Of a stretch of 64,000 nucleotides of DNA, positions 1 through 10,775 are shown piece after piece. A program made the translations under genes and the position numbers. Each line of letters opens with the position of its first letter. Within the stretch, counting starts at the first letter, position 1. The notes beneath the pieces were generated by a model that worked only from the letters and a program-made list of their open reading frames with translations, was not told the DNA's origin and ran no database searches. The stretch covers positions 7,733,716 through 7,797,715 of the forward strand of contig NC_087067.1 of the NCBI RefSeq assembly GCF_963678635.1, given 5' to 3'. Origin of the DNA: Symsagittifera roscoffensis. Lineage: Eukaryota; Xenacoelomorpha; Acoela; Convolutidae.

Positions 1-103
1 TCACGCGACTGATCGATCCTTCGTTTTAACTGCGATGTTGTGAGGGCTGAGCGCTCCAGATGTTCCTTATCTAAACGATCAGATTTTTTAATGAACTTAT
101 CCC

Positions 104-2365
104 TTAATATCTTGAATTCCGTTTTTGGAAGTCGTCCAAAGTGTGCCTCGAATGGCGAACATTTAATCGTTTTTTGTTCACTGCATCAAAGTCTCTAATT
201 ATCGTGCTAAGAGCAAGTTTTATTGATGTGACATTTTCATCCAATAACATAACTCCCGGTCTCCATTTTATTGTTTGAATAGTTCGCTCAACAAGCCCGC
301 ATCCCCGATGGTCCCCTACCGGGCAGAATTTTAGTTCGATATTATTTTCAGAACAGAATTTTTTCATTGTTTTTCCTTTAAATGCTGAGAATTGATCCGT
401 TCTTATTGATTCCGGTATTCCGTGTGTATCAATATAAGTACGCAGAAAGTTCACCCATGACTTTCCCCCGGTCGATTTTGTTATTTTTACTGATGGAATT
501 TTTGAGTATCTATCTATGGCTGTAAGCAAGTAGATTTTCTTCCACTTCTTATCTTCTAAAGGGCCGGCGTAATCTAATTGCAGCTCTTGCCCCGGCAGCT
601 GCGTGAGCAGTGGGAGAGGTTTTGACTCATTATTAGGTATAATATATTTAACATTCTTACCATAGCGAGAACAACTACGACATTCCTCTGCCAAATTCAC
701 AATGTCTTTGTGCATGTGTGGCCACCACAGGTACTTTGATACGTCTAACATCGCTTCTTGTCCTGGGTGGCCTCGGTGAATTCGTTTGAGAACTGCAGGG
801 CGTAGTTGTCCCCGATCTGCAAGTCTCCCATCTACTACTATGCAGTCGTCTACAACGGCCATTTGATGCCAGAGTGAATTTGTGTAAGGTCCCATCAGTT
901 CAAATGAATGGCGATCTTTCCGTTCTATCACTCTCCTCAGACGATCCATCCACGTGTCCTCCGTGGTTAACTCCGCCAGTAAATTTCGGTCGAAAAGCTT
1001 CGATAAGTTATTTAGATTGTTGTCTTCTACTTCTTCTGCTAATCGGAATTCTTCCTTTCTGGACTTGCGCACACTCTTCTGTCCTCCAACTAGACTAACC
1101 TCCGGGCTTGAGGTGGAACTGTCTGCCGTAAGGTCTACCTCGATAATTTTTCGATAAACTCCTTCTGAGGTGTCCTCCTGTGGGCTGAGCATATTGGTTG
1201 ATGCTTCCAATTCCAACAAGCTTCCTGAAATTACTTTATCAGCCCGCTCGAATCCTACTAGATCCCAAAACGAAATCAGTCTTTGAGGCTCTGCTAGCGT
1301 AGTCTCTAAGTGTGTCAGTGTTGACGTCGATTGACCCGAATCCCTTCTCCGATTAATAAGGTCCATTTTCCGCCATTCGATCTGTGGCGTATCATGCTCT
1401 GAACTGTCGGAATCTTGTCCTCGATGCACTGTTCTTGTTCTCCGGTATGTTGTTTCCGTCCCTTGTTCTAACAATTGGTCTCTACTTCTATCCCGTTCCA
1501 CTATTTTCACTGTCTTTTTTAGTTTCTCCTCCAATCTGCTGCTCATTTCTAGATATACTTGTTTAGTGGGTGAATTTCGTTTAGTGATTTTATCAACCGA
1601 CCATTTGCAAGGAGAAATTTTACATAAATTGTTTTGCTCAAACTTTGAAAGACTTGAGTTTAGACCGTTTTCATTCCGGTCGAGCCGTATTCGTTTTTGG
1701 ACAGAACGGTTGCTATAGCAACTATGGGATGACTTATCTTTCAATTCATTCAATGTGTCTCTCAATCCAGAATGTTCTAGAATATTTTCATCCTGAATTT
1801 CTTTTGCTGTAACATTTAACCGACTGCTTAAGCAGTTGAGTGCTTTATGAAAACATTCAATCGATGCCACAACGAAATTTCCATCTAAATATGTCTCTAA
1901 CCACGGCTCCCCGTTTGGTTCTCTTGACATATAATCCAAAATTCCCATGTCTTTTCCTGGTATATATACTACTTTAAATTGGTAAGGTAATAACCTATCT
2001 ACCCACCTAGTAAGTCGGGATTGGTACGTTTTGTTAGACTTGTATTCACCTAAGGCTGATGTAAGAGCCTTATGGCCTGTAGCCAGAATGAATTCTTTCC
2101 CCAGTAGGTAGTGTTCAAATCTATCTACCGCCCAAACTACTGCGAGCAGTTCGAAATCGTTTGTTGAATACTTTTTTTCTTGAACGTTAAGATAACTTGA
2201 TGCGAACGCAATAGGTACCCATTCATTATCTTCCGTTTTTTGTTCTAACGTTGCTCCGAGACCACTATGGCTAGCATCACATTTTATCCAAGTTTCCTTT
2301 TTAGGATCATAGTATTGGATTTGTGCGATTCCTGCCACCGCTGTTTTTATCTCTTCAAAGATCAT
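104..2365 (-). pseudogene. Element A pol: RNase H, long linker, integrase
   Basis: The 753-residue frame begins with RNase H (residues ~20-165). Asp30 (KCDAS) and Glu72 (NDFELL) are visible, but the third acidic site, normally TDHK in gypsy elements, reads TGHK (Gly97), so the nuclease is probably inactive. A polar Ser/Arg/Glu-rich linker of roughly 350 residues follows, longer than is usual between these domains. Integrase has an HHCC zinc region at ~530-566 (HRGH...CRSC) and a DDE core at about D598, D657 and E693, with the last two spaced as DD35E. The frame is lost in an A-rich run near base 170. The usual gypsy SPFEAHFG-type tail continues in another frame from there to base 1. The first codons overlap the RT frame by 11 nt in a shifted phase. 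Confidence 0.88.
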
Positions 2366-3392
2366 CGAGTGTTCTTCCCCCCCACTCGAATTTTTTCACA
2401 GGCATTTTGACACTCTTCATCTTTTTTTTGTCTTTTTCTTCACGTAACAATGGTCTGAGTCTGTCAGTTAAACTCGCAGCGTTAGGGATAAATTTAGAAA
2501 GATGGTTAACACTACCCATAAATGATCTTAATTGTTTTAAAGACTTCGGATGTTGCAATTCTAGAATTGTCTCTGTTTTAGTGATTTTTGGTGTTCTGCC
2601 TTCTGACGTAAGTTGTTGACCTAGCCAACTCACCTCTGATTGAAAAAATGTACATTTTTCCATTTTTAAGGCTAGGTTTTTATTGTCCAATTTCTTCAAA
2701 ACATTTATCAGTAACTGTTCATGTTCATGTTCATCTCCCTTGGATACGATTAAAATGTCATCCAGGAAACAGAAGGTAAATTTTGCATGATTCAATGTTC
2801 GATCCATAGTTTTTTGAAATTCTGCAGGCATATCCGCTAATCCATAGAACCCGGTTAAAAACCTATATGTACCTGTTGCCTGTCCACCCACTATGTTAAA
2901 ATTACAGTGCTTAACTGTTTCAGCATTCAGTTTAATTTGTTTATAGGCATATTTCAAATCCAAAACAGTGAAATACAACATGCCAACTGTATTAGCAGTT
3001 ACTATCTGACTGACTCCATCCAGTAATTCATCCCCATTCGGCATCTGATATTTGTTTTTATACAGTTGCCTATTTATTGGTTTTGCATCTAGCGCCAACT
3101 TAATGGAATCATCTTTTTTTACAGTTATAACTATCGGAGCAATGAAACAGTCACTCGTGCATTTGTCCGATTTTGTTATATGACCCTCCGATAACAGTTT
3201 CGATAATTCAGCTTGCATCTTGTCTTGTATATGAATAGGAATCCTCCTACCTTTTTCCTGAATGGGACATAGTGGGTATTTGCATTTTGTGTTCACCACT
3301 TGGATTTTCGATTCCCCTTTTCGATCAAAAAGAAACGGGAATTTTTTGCCAAACTGATTTTTCCTACCTTCCGGCTGCTCATACAGTAGCAC
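2355..3392 (-). pseudogene. Element A pol: reverse transcriptase
   Basis: A 345-residue frame carries the Ty3/gypsy RT core. It contains the template-binding region (VITVKKDDSIKLALDAKPIN), the first catalytic Asp in FTVLDLKYAYKQ (D145), GFYGLADMPAEFQ, and the active-site box FLDD (209-212). This makes cDNA from element RNA. The final residues are out of frame with the following RNase H. The break lies at a C homopolymer near 2375-2385, a typical slippage mutation. Upstream, the protease frame also does not join it directly. Confidence 0.92.
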
Positions 3393-3393
3393 G

Positions 3394-3950
3394 TCAAACC
3401 TGGATTTTTGTGATGGTGCAGACTTCTGTGTTGTTTGTATTGCCAGTTTTCCTTGCGTCTGTCATTTCCCACCCTGCTGACCTGATACTAATACATAATG
3501 CACCAAGTATTTGAATTGGTTGTTTGTTATAATCAACAAATTGCGTCGACAGATTCAGTTCTTCAGGTGGGATGAACTTTATCTTTGTAGCTCCCTCCAT
3601 CAGTTGCTTGGCCGTTGTCCAATTCAGAAAAGATACTGACTTCCCGTGTCAATTGTAATATTGATAATATGTGTATCGATTCTTACCAACGCTTTCCAAG
3701 CTTTTATTTTGTGTGATCTTGGATCCCTTCTAATGTCGATTTTTCGAACATCTTTTGTATCCAATCTCGTCTCTTTACTTTTGATTTCTGATATCAATTT
3801 TCCAATATTTCCATCTGAGGCCTGTAATTTTGATTCCAACGCCATGATTTCAAACTCTTCACAGGAATCAGAACTACGAATTAAGTTGCATTCTTCTTCT
3901 GAAATAGAATTTTCTTCCGCAATTTCATTCACCTGGTTCGACCTGAACAT
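3394..3950 (-). pseudogene. Element A protease (split) and gag-pol junction
   Basis: Two frames cover a retroviral-type aspartic protease. Frame 3624-3950 ends with the active-site box IDTGSQYLF and then stops. Frame 3394-3600 carries the second half, including an ILGA flap-type motif. The split right after the catalytic DTGS shows a frameshift or stop between about 3600 and 3625. This enzyme would mature Gag and Pol in the particle. An acidic stretch precedes the active site. Confidence 0.75.
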
Positions 3951-4055
3951 TTAGGGAAGTGATTTGGCTTATTGCAGCTTTTACATGTTTTTCCCATAGC
4001 TGGACAAATTTCAAATGTCTTTCACCAAAGATTCTACCACATCTAGTACATGGTT
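3945..4055 (-). other. Element A nucleocapsid zinc-knuckle region
   Basis: Minus-strand translation gives CTRCGRIFGERH followed, after a frame change, by CKSCNKPNHFPKC. These resemble the paired zinc knuckles of gypsy Gag, which bind genomic RNA. The second has H-x3-C instead of the usual H-x4-C spacing. The region falls between the protease and gag frames and is itself broken. Confidence 0.6.
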
Positions 4056-4124
4056 TTTTTCAGTTCTGTTTTTATCTTTGTTATCGTTCCACTTCTTCTT
4101 GAATTGGTCTCGATTCGATCGTTT

Positions 4125-4996
4125 TTAATTCTGATTCTTGCTCCCAACTGCCATAATTGGTTCCTGTTTTGTTTTAGTCTGAGGCTCAAGAAGTTTTCCT
4201 CCCATTGAACTTCCTACCACCGATTTTTGAAACGCTTGTGTCGTTTGTTTGCTTTGTTCAAATTTAATGGCCCGTTTCAATACTTTATCCGGTGTGAAGG
4301 TTTCAAAAGTCAATGTATCTTGCAATACAGTATTCTTCATTCGTGATATAAATAGATCTCTCGCCAATTCGTCCTCTAAACCATCCAATACGGCCGTAGC
4401 TGCTTGAGCAGTTAAAGCCGCATGAAAAGACTCCAACGTCTCTCCAGATTCTGTGTCCTGGTGAATAATCTATATCTCTCGTACGTAATGTTTTTCGTCT
4501 TTTCAAATGATACTTTAGCTAATATCACCATCTCTCTGAACTCAACTTTTGAGATTTCGATATGTGGATTTTTCTGTACGAATTTTTTCTTTCCTTCTGT
4601 GCCTAATGCCAAAAATAGACGAGACGTAAGTCGTTTTTGAACTTCGATATAGAACACATTATGTCCTACTTTCGGACCTCGTTCTCTTCTCTCTTCATTT
4701 TCGAGTATAACTCTGTCTCTTCTTAATCTATCTCTCGCCTCCCAATCTATTTTTGCCTGAGCAGTTTCATGATCTCCTGGAGTTTCCGGTCGAGGCATTG
4801 GCTCATCAATTACTTCTTTTGGTTTTTCTTGTAATATCTCAGGATTTACACTTTCTTTGACGGTCTCTGCTAACATGAATTGATGCAACCAAATTTTGAA
4901 ATTCCACGGTGGATCCGAGCTAGCGGACGTCCAGAACACTGGGATACACATGTCTGTTCTGTTATCCTGTGCCATGAATCCTGCTGCCTGCGCCAT
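4125..4996 (-). pseudogene. Element A Gag (capsid region), frameshifted
   Basis: Two overlapping frames (4412-4996, 194 residues; 4125-4436, 103 residues) encode a Gag-like protein. The N-terminal half begins MAQAAGF, has a W-rich stretch (WNFKIWLHQFM), and continues through a charged region. The second frame has the helical capsid-type sequence FHAALTAQAATAVLDG. A frameshift near 4430 separates them. The apparent start ATG at 4994-4996 lies across the LTR/primer-binding-site border, so the ATG at 4973-4975 may be the real start. Assignment rests on position and composition. Confidence 0.7.
4976..4995 (-). promoter_or_regulatory. Element A primer-binding site, tRNA-Ser-like
   Basis: Directly inside the LTR end, the minus strand reads TGGCGCAGGCAGCAGGATTC. 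Its complement has the layout of a tRNA 3' end: T-loop GAAT, five T-stem bases, seven acceptor bases, one discriminator, CCA. It matches the 3' end of eukaryotic serine tRNAs at about 18 of 20 positions as I recall them. Serine tRNA priming is known in 17.6/297-type gypsy elements. The site overlaps the first gag-like ATG. Confidence 0.75.
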
Positions 4997-5382
4997 GTAG
5001 TAAAGTGAAGTAAAGCTTTACTCGTAATTGAAAATGATTAGTTTCAATACTTTAATTCAAATTGGAAACTGTTGTTTTTGGGTTAACATCATCAGCGGTT
5101 CTGTGAACCGGCTTTGAAAACGTAACTCGGTACGCAAAGCTTAACAACTAAACATACAGAATCTACGCAGCGATCAACACTGCATGACCTTGGCCATTAC
5201 GTAATAACAATATATAATTATAAATAACAATATGTGATCCAAAGTTAGTGTGCAGCAGAGGTTACTTGGTTACTGCACATGCAGTATGTGCTGTACCACA
5301 GTCATAAAGTAATGCAACTTTGCATGGTGAACAAACAAAATTTTGAGAACACCTGCATACTGCCAAACCTTAGAACGTAACA
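4996..5382 (-). repeat. Element A 5' LTR
   Basis: The segment begins TGTAGTAAAG next to the primer-binding site and ends GAACGTAACA. On the minus strand it is therefore TGTTAC...CTACA, with the TG...CA ends expected of an LTR. An AT-rich TATATAATTATAAAT block at about 5208-5228 could be the promoter core. The inner end is well fixed by the primer-binding site. The outer end is inferred, since the partner LTR is outside the window. Confidence 0.6.
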
Positions 5383-5539
5383 TCAGCCTTAATAACGCGT
5401 AAGACAAGTAAGCAAATTCAAAAAGCTAGAGTATGTGCATGGGAGGTGGAAAAGAGTCCCGACTTCTCTTGAATGAGAAGTCAATTTCGAAGTTATTTTG
5501 AAAGCAAATGACTCCCCGGGTTGAGGTTTGCGATTTATG

Positions 5540-6060
5540 TTAGATTTGGTAGATTTCGACCGTCTCAACCCAGGCCCGATATGTTTCGACCGACTCAATC
5601 CAAGCTGTCTGTGTTTCAAATATGTTTCCCAATGAAGAAATTTTTGACCAAGTTATACCGAGGAGAAACATTTTGACCAAGTTTGACCGAGGAAAACGTT
5701 TCGACTGAGTTTGACCCAGGATTTTTTGAACGACAAGCGTTTCGACCGAGGAAAAAAATTTCGACTGTTCGACCGAGGGAAAAGTTTTGACTGAAAAAAC
5801 TTTGACTGTGTTCGACAATCAGACAGGTTTTGTACGCCAAAAAAAAAGAGTTCTCCGTAAGCATTCTAAGTTCAAATTTATGTTTTGACTTTGCGTTCGA
5901 CTTTATGTTTCGACTTTCTGTTCTACTTTATGTTTCGACCGACTCGACTTGAGTTTGACAAAAGAGCCTTCTCGACTCTGGATTTTCGGTCGAACTGTGA
6001 GATGTGTTTGACCCGTCTCGGTCAAAATATAAGTCACAAACCTCGACCCGGGTCAGACAT
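5540..6060. repeat. Degenerate TTTCGAC-rich repeat tract
   Basis: The words TTTCGAC, TTCGACCGA and TTTGACC recur irregularly every 10-30 bases across about 500 bp, for example GTTTCGACCGACTCAA near 5580 and again near 5932. The tract has no reading frame with coding character; short frames on both strands are products of the repeat. It looks like a decayed minisatellite. Confidence 0.6.
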
Positions 6061-6451
6061 CGCCCTATCAGAACTCAATAGGTCGTTTCTTGTCAATAAG
6101 AATCAGAAACTAATTTATAACCACTTTGCTTTCTTTTTCCCCTGTTCGTTGAAACCTTGTTTTGCTGCAATCTTAACTAGAGCGGCAAAACAGATCAACT
6201 TAGACAAAAAAAGCCAAATAATAAACAAAAAGTTCAGACGAAACAGAACCTCATATATCGGAAATACAAAACAATGGTATAGTTTGATTAAAAAAATTTC
6301 TGGCTTTTTCTTTCTCTCAGGTCCCATAAATATTATAATGTAGCAGTAAATACGCGGCTATGCAAGTTTAGAAAAGAATACCAAATACGCTTAAAATATC
6401 CTTATTAGCCTTGATTGCAATTTTAAGAACTTAACCTCTGAAGTTGCCCTA
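6061..6451. other. AT-rich stretch, no gene seen
   Basis: Low-complexity AT-rich DNA between the TTTCGAC tract and the first MITE. I see no supported coding or RNA feature. Confidence 0.5.
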
Positions 6452-7590
6452 CCCGCACTGACAGAAATGGTTTGCGGTCAATTTAAATTGACTGTAAATC
6501 AATTTTAAATCGATCCAAATCGATTAACCATGTACATTTTCCGAACTTAAATGGATTCAAGTGTCTAAAAAATCGATTTAAATCGATTTCGATGGATTTT
6601 CCGACTCACTAAAGTCCTTCCGAGTCTCACTTAAATCCATCAGAATCTCACTTAAATCCATTTTAAATTGATATAAATTGATCTTTTTGAAAATTTTAAA
6701 TCGATGATAGTGTCTAAAAAATCGATGTAAATCGATTTCGATGGATTTTCCGCCACACTAACATCAATTTTTTTGCTAACACGGCGAAAAAAACATACCC
6801 TTTAAAAAAATTGTTGGAATTTTTTATTCTTGATTTTTTTTAAAATAAACACTCGTGCCAGATGTTGTAGAATTCAATAAAATGATCCACATAAATCGGC
6901 TTTTAAACTCAAAAATTTGCAATAAAATTATAGAAAACCATTGTAAATCAGATTATGGGCAAAATCTTGTGTAACAAACCAGAAAAGAATCAGGTAAAAT
7001 TAAATTATGATCTCAATAATAGGCAATAAAATCATAGAAAATTGTGAGAGTAAATCAGATTTTAAGCAACAACTTATGAAACGAATCAAGATAAGGGTCG
7101 ATATAGATCAGTTTTTGAACTCAAAATATGCAAGAAAATCATAGAATTTTATCGATATTTTGGTCTTTTCATTTAGTCTTTTTTATGCTACAATACGCTA
7201 TGGATGTAAAATGAAAATAAATGCAAGAAATAAATACAATAAAGTTTTGAAACTGAAAAAACTCGAATGAAAAAAATCAATTTAAATCGATTGAAATCTG
7301 TTTTAATCCCCTTAAAAATAAAAACAAAACCAGACTGGAAAAAATGCATTTAAATTGATTTAAAATCGATGTGGATCAATTTATTTAGTTGGAATTTAAG
7401 ATCAATTTAAATCGATTTTGAATCGATCCAAATCAATCTTTATCTTTTTCATTTAATCTTCGTACTTTTTTCATACTAAAATCGATCTAAAATTAATCAA
7501 CGGACTTTTTTCATACTAAAATCGAATTAAATTTATTCAACGTACTTTTTTCATGCTAAAACCGATCTTATTCCATTTTTTCAGTGCGGG
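6452..7590. mobile_element. MITE copy 1, TA-flanked, CCCGCACTGA terminal inverted repeats
   Basis: The left end CCCGCACTGACAGAAATGG is the inverse of the right end CCATTTTTTCAGTGCGGG, and both sides are flanked by TA. That is the target duplication of Tc1/mariner-class transposons. Inside the ends, the word AAATCGATTTAAATCGATT and variants recur on both flanks as subterminal repeats. No transposase frame is present, so the element is non-autonomous. A second copy lies at 14645-15605 with the same ends and TA flanks. Confidence 0.85.
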
Positions 7591-7592
7591 TA

Positions 7593-9797
7593 ATTTTTCA
7601 AAGCACCAAATAAACACCCTATTTGCAAAGGGGTAAAGAATGAGTCTTACCTACTTTTGACCGTCTATACCAAAGCCAATTCATGCAGTATTTCGTAAGA
7701 TCGGGACAACGAACGTGCTACCAACTAATGGCTATCAGCCGAGCTACTCAAAATAACTAGTCACATGCAGATATTAGTTACACGCCTCTGTTTTTTCCTT
7801 AAAAATTTGAATTAACTTCTTTCAAAAAAGCTTTTTAGTTTTTTCGGTCTAAACTTGCTTAACCGAAAAAATCTTGCATAACATTGCATTTAATTTTTTG
7901 CTAATTTAGCTAACCTTGCAAAACCGCTTATTTACTGCTTCATATTAGTGTTTCAAAATCTTTTTCTCAAGAATCAAGGCTAACTTGTAAAACACGATGT
8001 CCAATTGGTCGTGAAGTTCTAAGAAAATTAAAAAAAATATATGGTGCGTTCTTTTTTGCGCCTCTCTTCTGCAAACACACAACTTTAAAAATTTTCATAG
8101 TACATGAGACTAAAAGCAACGCAGTGCGCAGTAAATCTGTTACTAATCTGAACCCGAAAAAAAACCGATTAGATCCTTGAGCTTAAAGAACATTAGTTTT
8201 TGGGCGCAAACATTTATTGTTCCGACCATTTGTAATCGGGTGTTTCAGTTTGTTCTGTATTTTTTTTTCACAATTTTTTTTGTTTTCCACGCAAAATCAG
8301 CCACCAAAAAAAATTCATCTGACTGGGTTGAAGGGTAAATCAAAATGAAGCCTTTTCAGTCGTGATTCGCGCAAAATTAAAAATGCTGATCATACAATTC
8401 TCATAAATGGGAAATTTCTTTTCATACAATTGCATACATTCTATTAGTACTAAAAACTGTATGAAATCTCTATATTGAACATTTTCCCATAAAATGAAAT
8501 TGTATGATAGGTGTTTTTTCCACAAACCAAAAAGTTATTTTTTGTTTCTAGTTTTATTTTCTGAAAAATTTAGGGTTCTGTTTGTAAGCGAACGCAAGTG
8601 ACAAAGACATTGGTTTATTCCAAGTACCAAAGGCTGGACGAACTTGCCTTTACAATGCATAGAAAATAACCTGTATTGTCTTAGAACTGTATGACGAAAA
8701 GACATAACGAAAACTTTCAACGACGATTATTTTAAAAATTTGAATTTTTAAGCTATCAAACCTTGATCAAGGCATGAACTAAAACGCCATACAAAATAAG
8801 GGAGTTTTCAGCGTTTTTGAAAAAAGTTATTAAGCAAAAAGGAGAAAACAAAATCCAACATTAGTGTATCCAGGACTACTTTATCCACGCAAATTGCATC
8901 CGAAAAATTTTTTTCGGAAAATGTTTGCTTGCGTGCAAAATTCAATATGCGGAATATGCAAAAATCAATAAAAATTTGGGCAATTTCAAAACTACTTGGA
9001 AAATTTTTTGTGTCGCCATCAAAAAAATGCAATTCATACGTTTTCCATAAATGGAAACTGTATGATAAGCATTTTTCAAAAAACAAAATTCTCAGTTTTT
9101 TTATCACTAGAATATTTTATTAAAATCAAACGGCCGCAGAAATCAGTTTATACCATTTTTTGAATAAACTTTATGGAGAAGCATTTTCTCCATAAACTTG
9201 ATGTATGGAATTGTATGGTAATGATTTTTGTTGTGTGGAATTGTATGATAAGCGTTTTCGGTGTATCGAGGTTAACCTGAGAATGTTGAGAAAAACCGGT
9301 CTGAAAGTATTGATTTTTTTTTCAATTGCAAGCTAATAAGGTGAGCGCCCAGTGTAGTAATAGCTAATTTATGCTTAATTCAAGCAGTAAAAAATTAGTT
9401 TGACTTGGGAAATTTTACTTTGCAGGATTTTTGTTGCCAAAGGGGAATCATAAACTTCTGCAAAAAAAAAGAATTAAATTTTTTTGACAATTTGAAAGAA
9501 ATTTTTTGCGCCATTTTTTTTGTTTTTCTAATCATGGTTCTACAAAAACTGCTTTCCAATTGGTCTATTTTAGTATGATTGTCGAATGTGTTGAAGTTTT
9601 GTATTCGTTCAGATCTGCCTATCACACCCTACAGGTAAAAACGTCACTAACATGAATAAATTTTTTTATGTTATGGTCAAAACATTCTGTGCTACTAGCA
9701 TAGTAACCGTTAATCCGTGTTCAAATATTTTAGAAAATTGTCTGGCTCACATGTATACTTTTATGGGACTGGGGACGTCTAAACTTAACTACTTTTT
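7593..9797. other. AT-rich non-coding DNA with a recurring TTGTATGATAAGC motif
   Basis: No convincing gene. The motif AATTGTATGATAAGCGTTTT or close variants occurs at about 8506, 9055, 9213 and 9241, with an inverted version near 8378-8400 (GATCATACAATT). This suggests remnants of a small repeated element. Short open frames here are low-complexity Phe/Lys/Asn-rich and unsupported. Confidence 0.5.
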
Positions 9798-9945
9798 TTT
9801 CGAAAACAGTGGATTACTAGTTACGCTTCACTTGTTTTTTTTGCAGCAAAGATTTTACGAAAGGAGTAACTGTTGATCGGAAATTTTTTTAAACAAGCTA
9901 TTATGATTTGATTTTATTAACCAAACTATCGCATTTGAAAAAATC
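9798..9945 (+). repeat. Direct repeat, left copy
   Basis: This block (TCGAAAACAGTGGATTACTA ... TTAACCAAACTATCGCATTT) recurs at 10618-10775, 823 bp downstream, in the same orientation with moderate divergence. The two copies bracket the zinc-finger-like frame 9961-10494. A short piece of the same motif, TTCGAAAAACAGTGGATAAA, recurs near 14579. Confidence 0.75.
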
Positions 9946-9960
9946 TGTTTTCTGCGTTTT

Positions 9961-10494
9961 TTGGATATTCAATTAGTACCCTTGGTCCAAACCTCCGATA
10001 GTAGTGAAATTGAAACTGATAAAGGAACTGAAAGCGTTAAAGGAATTGAAGAAAATTCAGAGATCCCCCAGCAGCCCAGTCACGGGAGGTCCAAGAAAGG
10101 CAAAATCAACTACCTTTTGCCCGACTGTAACAAGGCATGCGTCTATGTCAGTGGTTGGAATAAACACATGCAGAACTGCCAACCGCAAGTGAAATTCATC
10201 AGCGCATCAGAAACGACAGTCTCAGCATCTCAACTGAGTCGGCAATCTTTCCCATCAAACCAAGAAACTACCACAGGTGGTGAGGTGCTAATGTGTCCAC
10301 TCTGCTCTTATCGGTTCTCTGTCAGGATTTCAATGATCAATCAATGTTATGTGAAGCACCGATATTCGTGGGTCAAAGCAAGGCCAATGCGCGAGCCGCC
10401 AAGTCATGTTGACGTTGTCCCGGTGCGTAAAATCAAGAGGCAAAACTGTGCAAAATGTAGCGTCACGAACACTACTGCTACCTCGGAAAGGTAG
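9961..10494 (+). CDS. Hypothetical ORF with Cys/His zinc-finger-like clusters
   Basis: A 177-codon open frame of near-balanced GC content stands out from its AT-rich surroundings, so it is likely real or recently coding. It has two Cys/His clusters: CNKACVYVSGWNKHMQNC at about residues 57-73, and CPLCSYRFSVRISMINQCYV with KH, C-x2-C followed by His, near 113-134. The C-terminus is basic and has CAKC. The first codon is TTG, so the true start or an upstream exon (possible acceptor ATTAG near 9977) is uncertain. Similar finger pairs occur in the N-termini of R2-like non-LTR retrotransposons, but no reverse transcriptase follows. Function unknown. Confidence 0.45.
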   Translation: MDIQLVPLVQTSDSSEIETDKGTESVKGIEENSEIPQQPSHGRSKKGKINYLLPDCNKACVYVSGWNKHMQNCQPQVKFISASETTVSASQLSRQSFPSNQETTTGGEVLMCPLCSYRFSVRISMINQCYVKHRYSWVKARPMREPPSHVDVVPVRKIKRQNCAKCSVTNTTATSER

Positions 10495-10617
10495 AACGGG
10501 TTTCCAGTGGTGACTTTCATTTCGTTTGAATAGTTCTGATGATTTGATAAAATCAAACCAATGTCCCTGACTTTTACTAGCTGGAGTGCAGATGGGAGGA
10601 ATTTAAATTTCTGTACT

Positions 10618-10775
10618 TTCTTTCGAAAACAGTGGATAACGAATTACGCTTCACTTGCTTTTGTTTCAGCCATAAATTTAAGAAAGGAGGAACTATTTTT
10701 CAGAAAAGTTTTTTTTTGAACTCTATTGACTTGATTTTATTAACCAAACTATCGCATTTGAAACTTTTTGGTTTC
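10618..10775 (+). repeat. Direct repeat, right copy
   Basis: Second copy of the 9798-9945 block (TCGAAAACAGTGGATAACGA ... TTAACCAAACTATCGCATTT). Same orientation and 823 bp offset point to a tandem segmental duplication of which the zinc-finger-like frame occupies the middle. Confidence 0.75.

Larger units (their letters stand above)
1..5382 (-). mobile_element. Ty3/gypsy LTR retrotransposon A, degenerate, cut by window start
   Basis: Read on the minus strand, the order is LTR (4996-5382), primer-binding site, gag, zinc knuckles, protease, RT, RNase H, integrase. This is the Ty3/gypsy order (RT before RNase H before integrase). All domains are present, but the frame changes between gag segments, inside protease, between protease and RT, between RT and RNase H, and near the integrase C-terminus, so this copy is not functional. 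The 3' LTR would lie left of base 1. Base composition is AT-rich like the surrounding DNA, unlike element B further right. Confidence 0.9.

Noticed and set aside
7690-7760. tRNA-like words on the minus strand (TAGCTCGGCTGATAGCC, AGTTGGTAGCACG)
   Set aside because: A-box-like sequence is present, but I cannot fold a cloverleaf with a proper anticodon arm and T-loop; at best a tRNA-derived relic.
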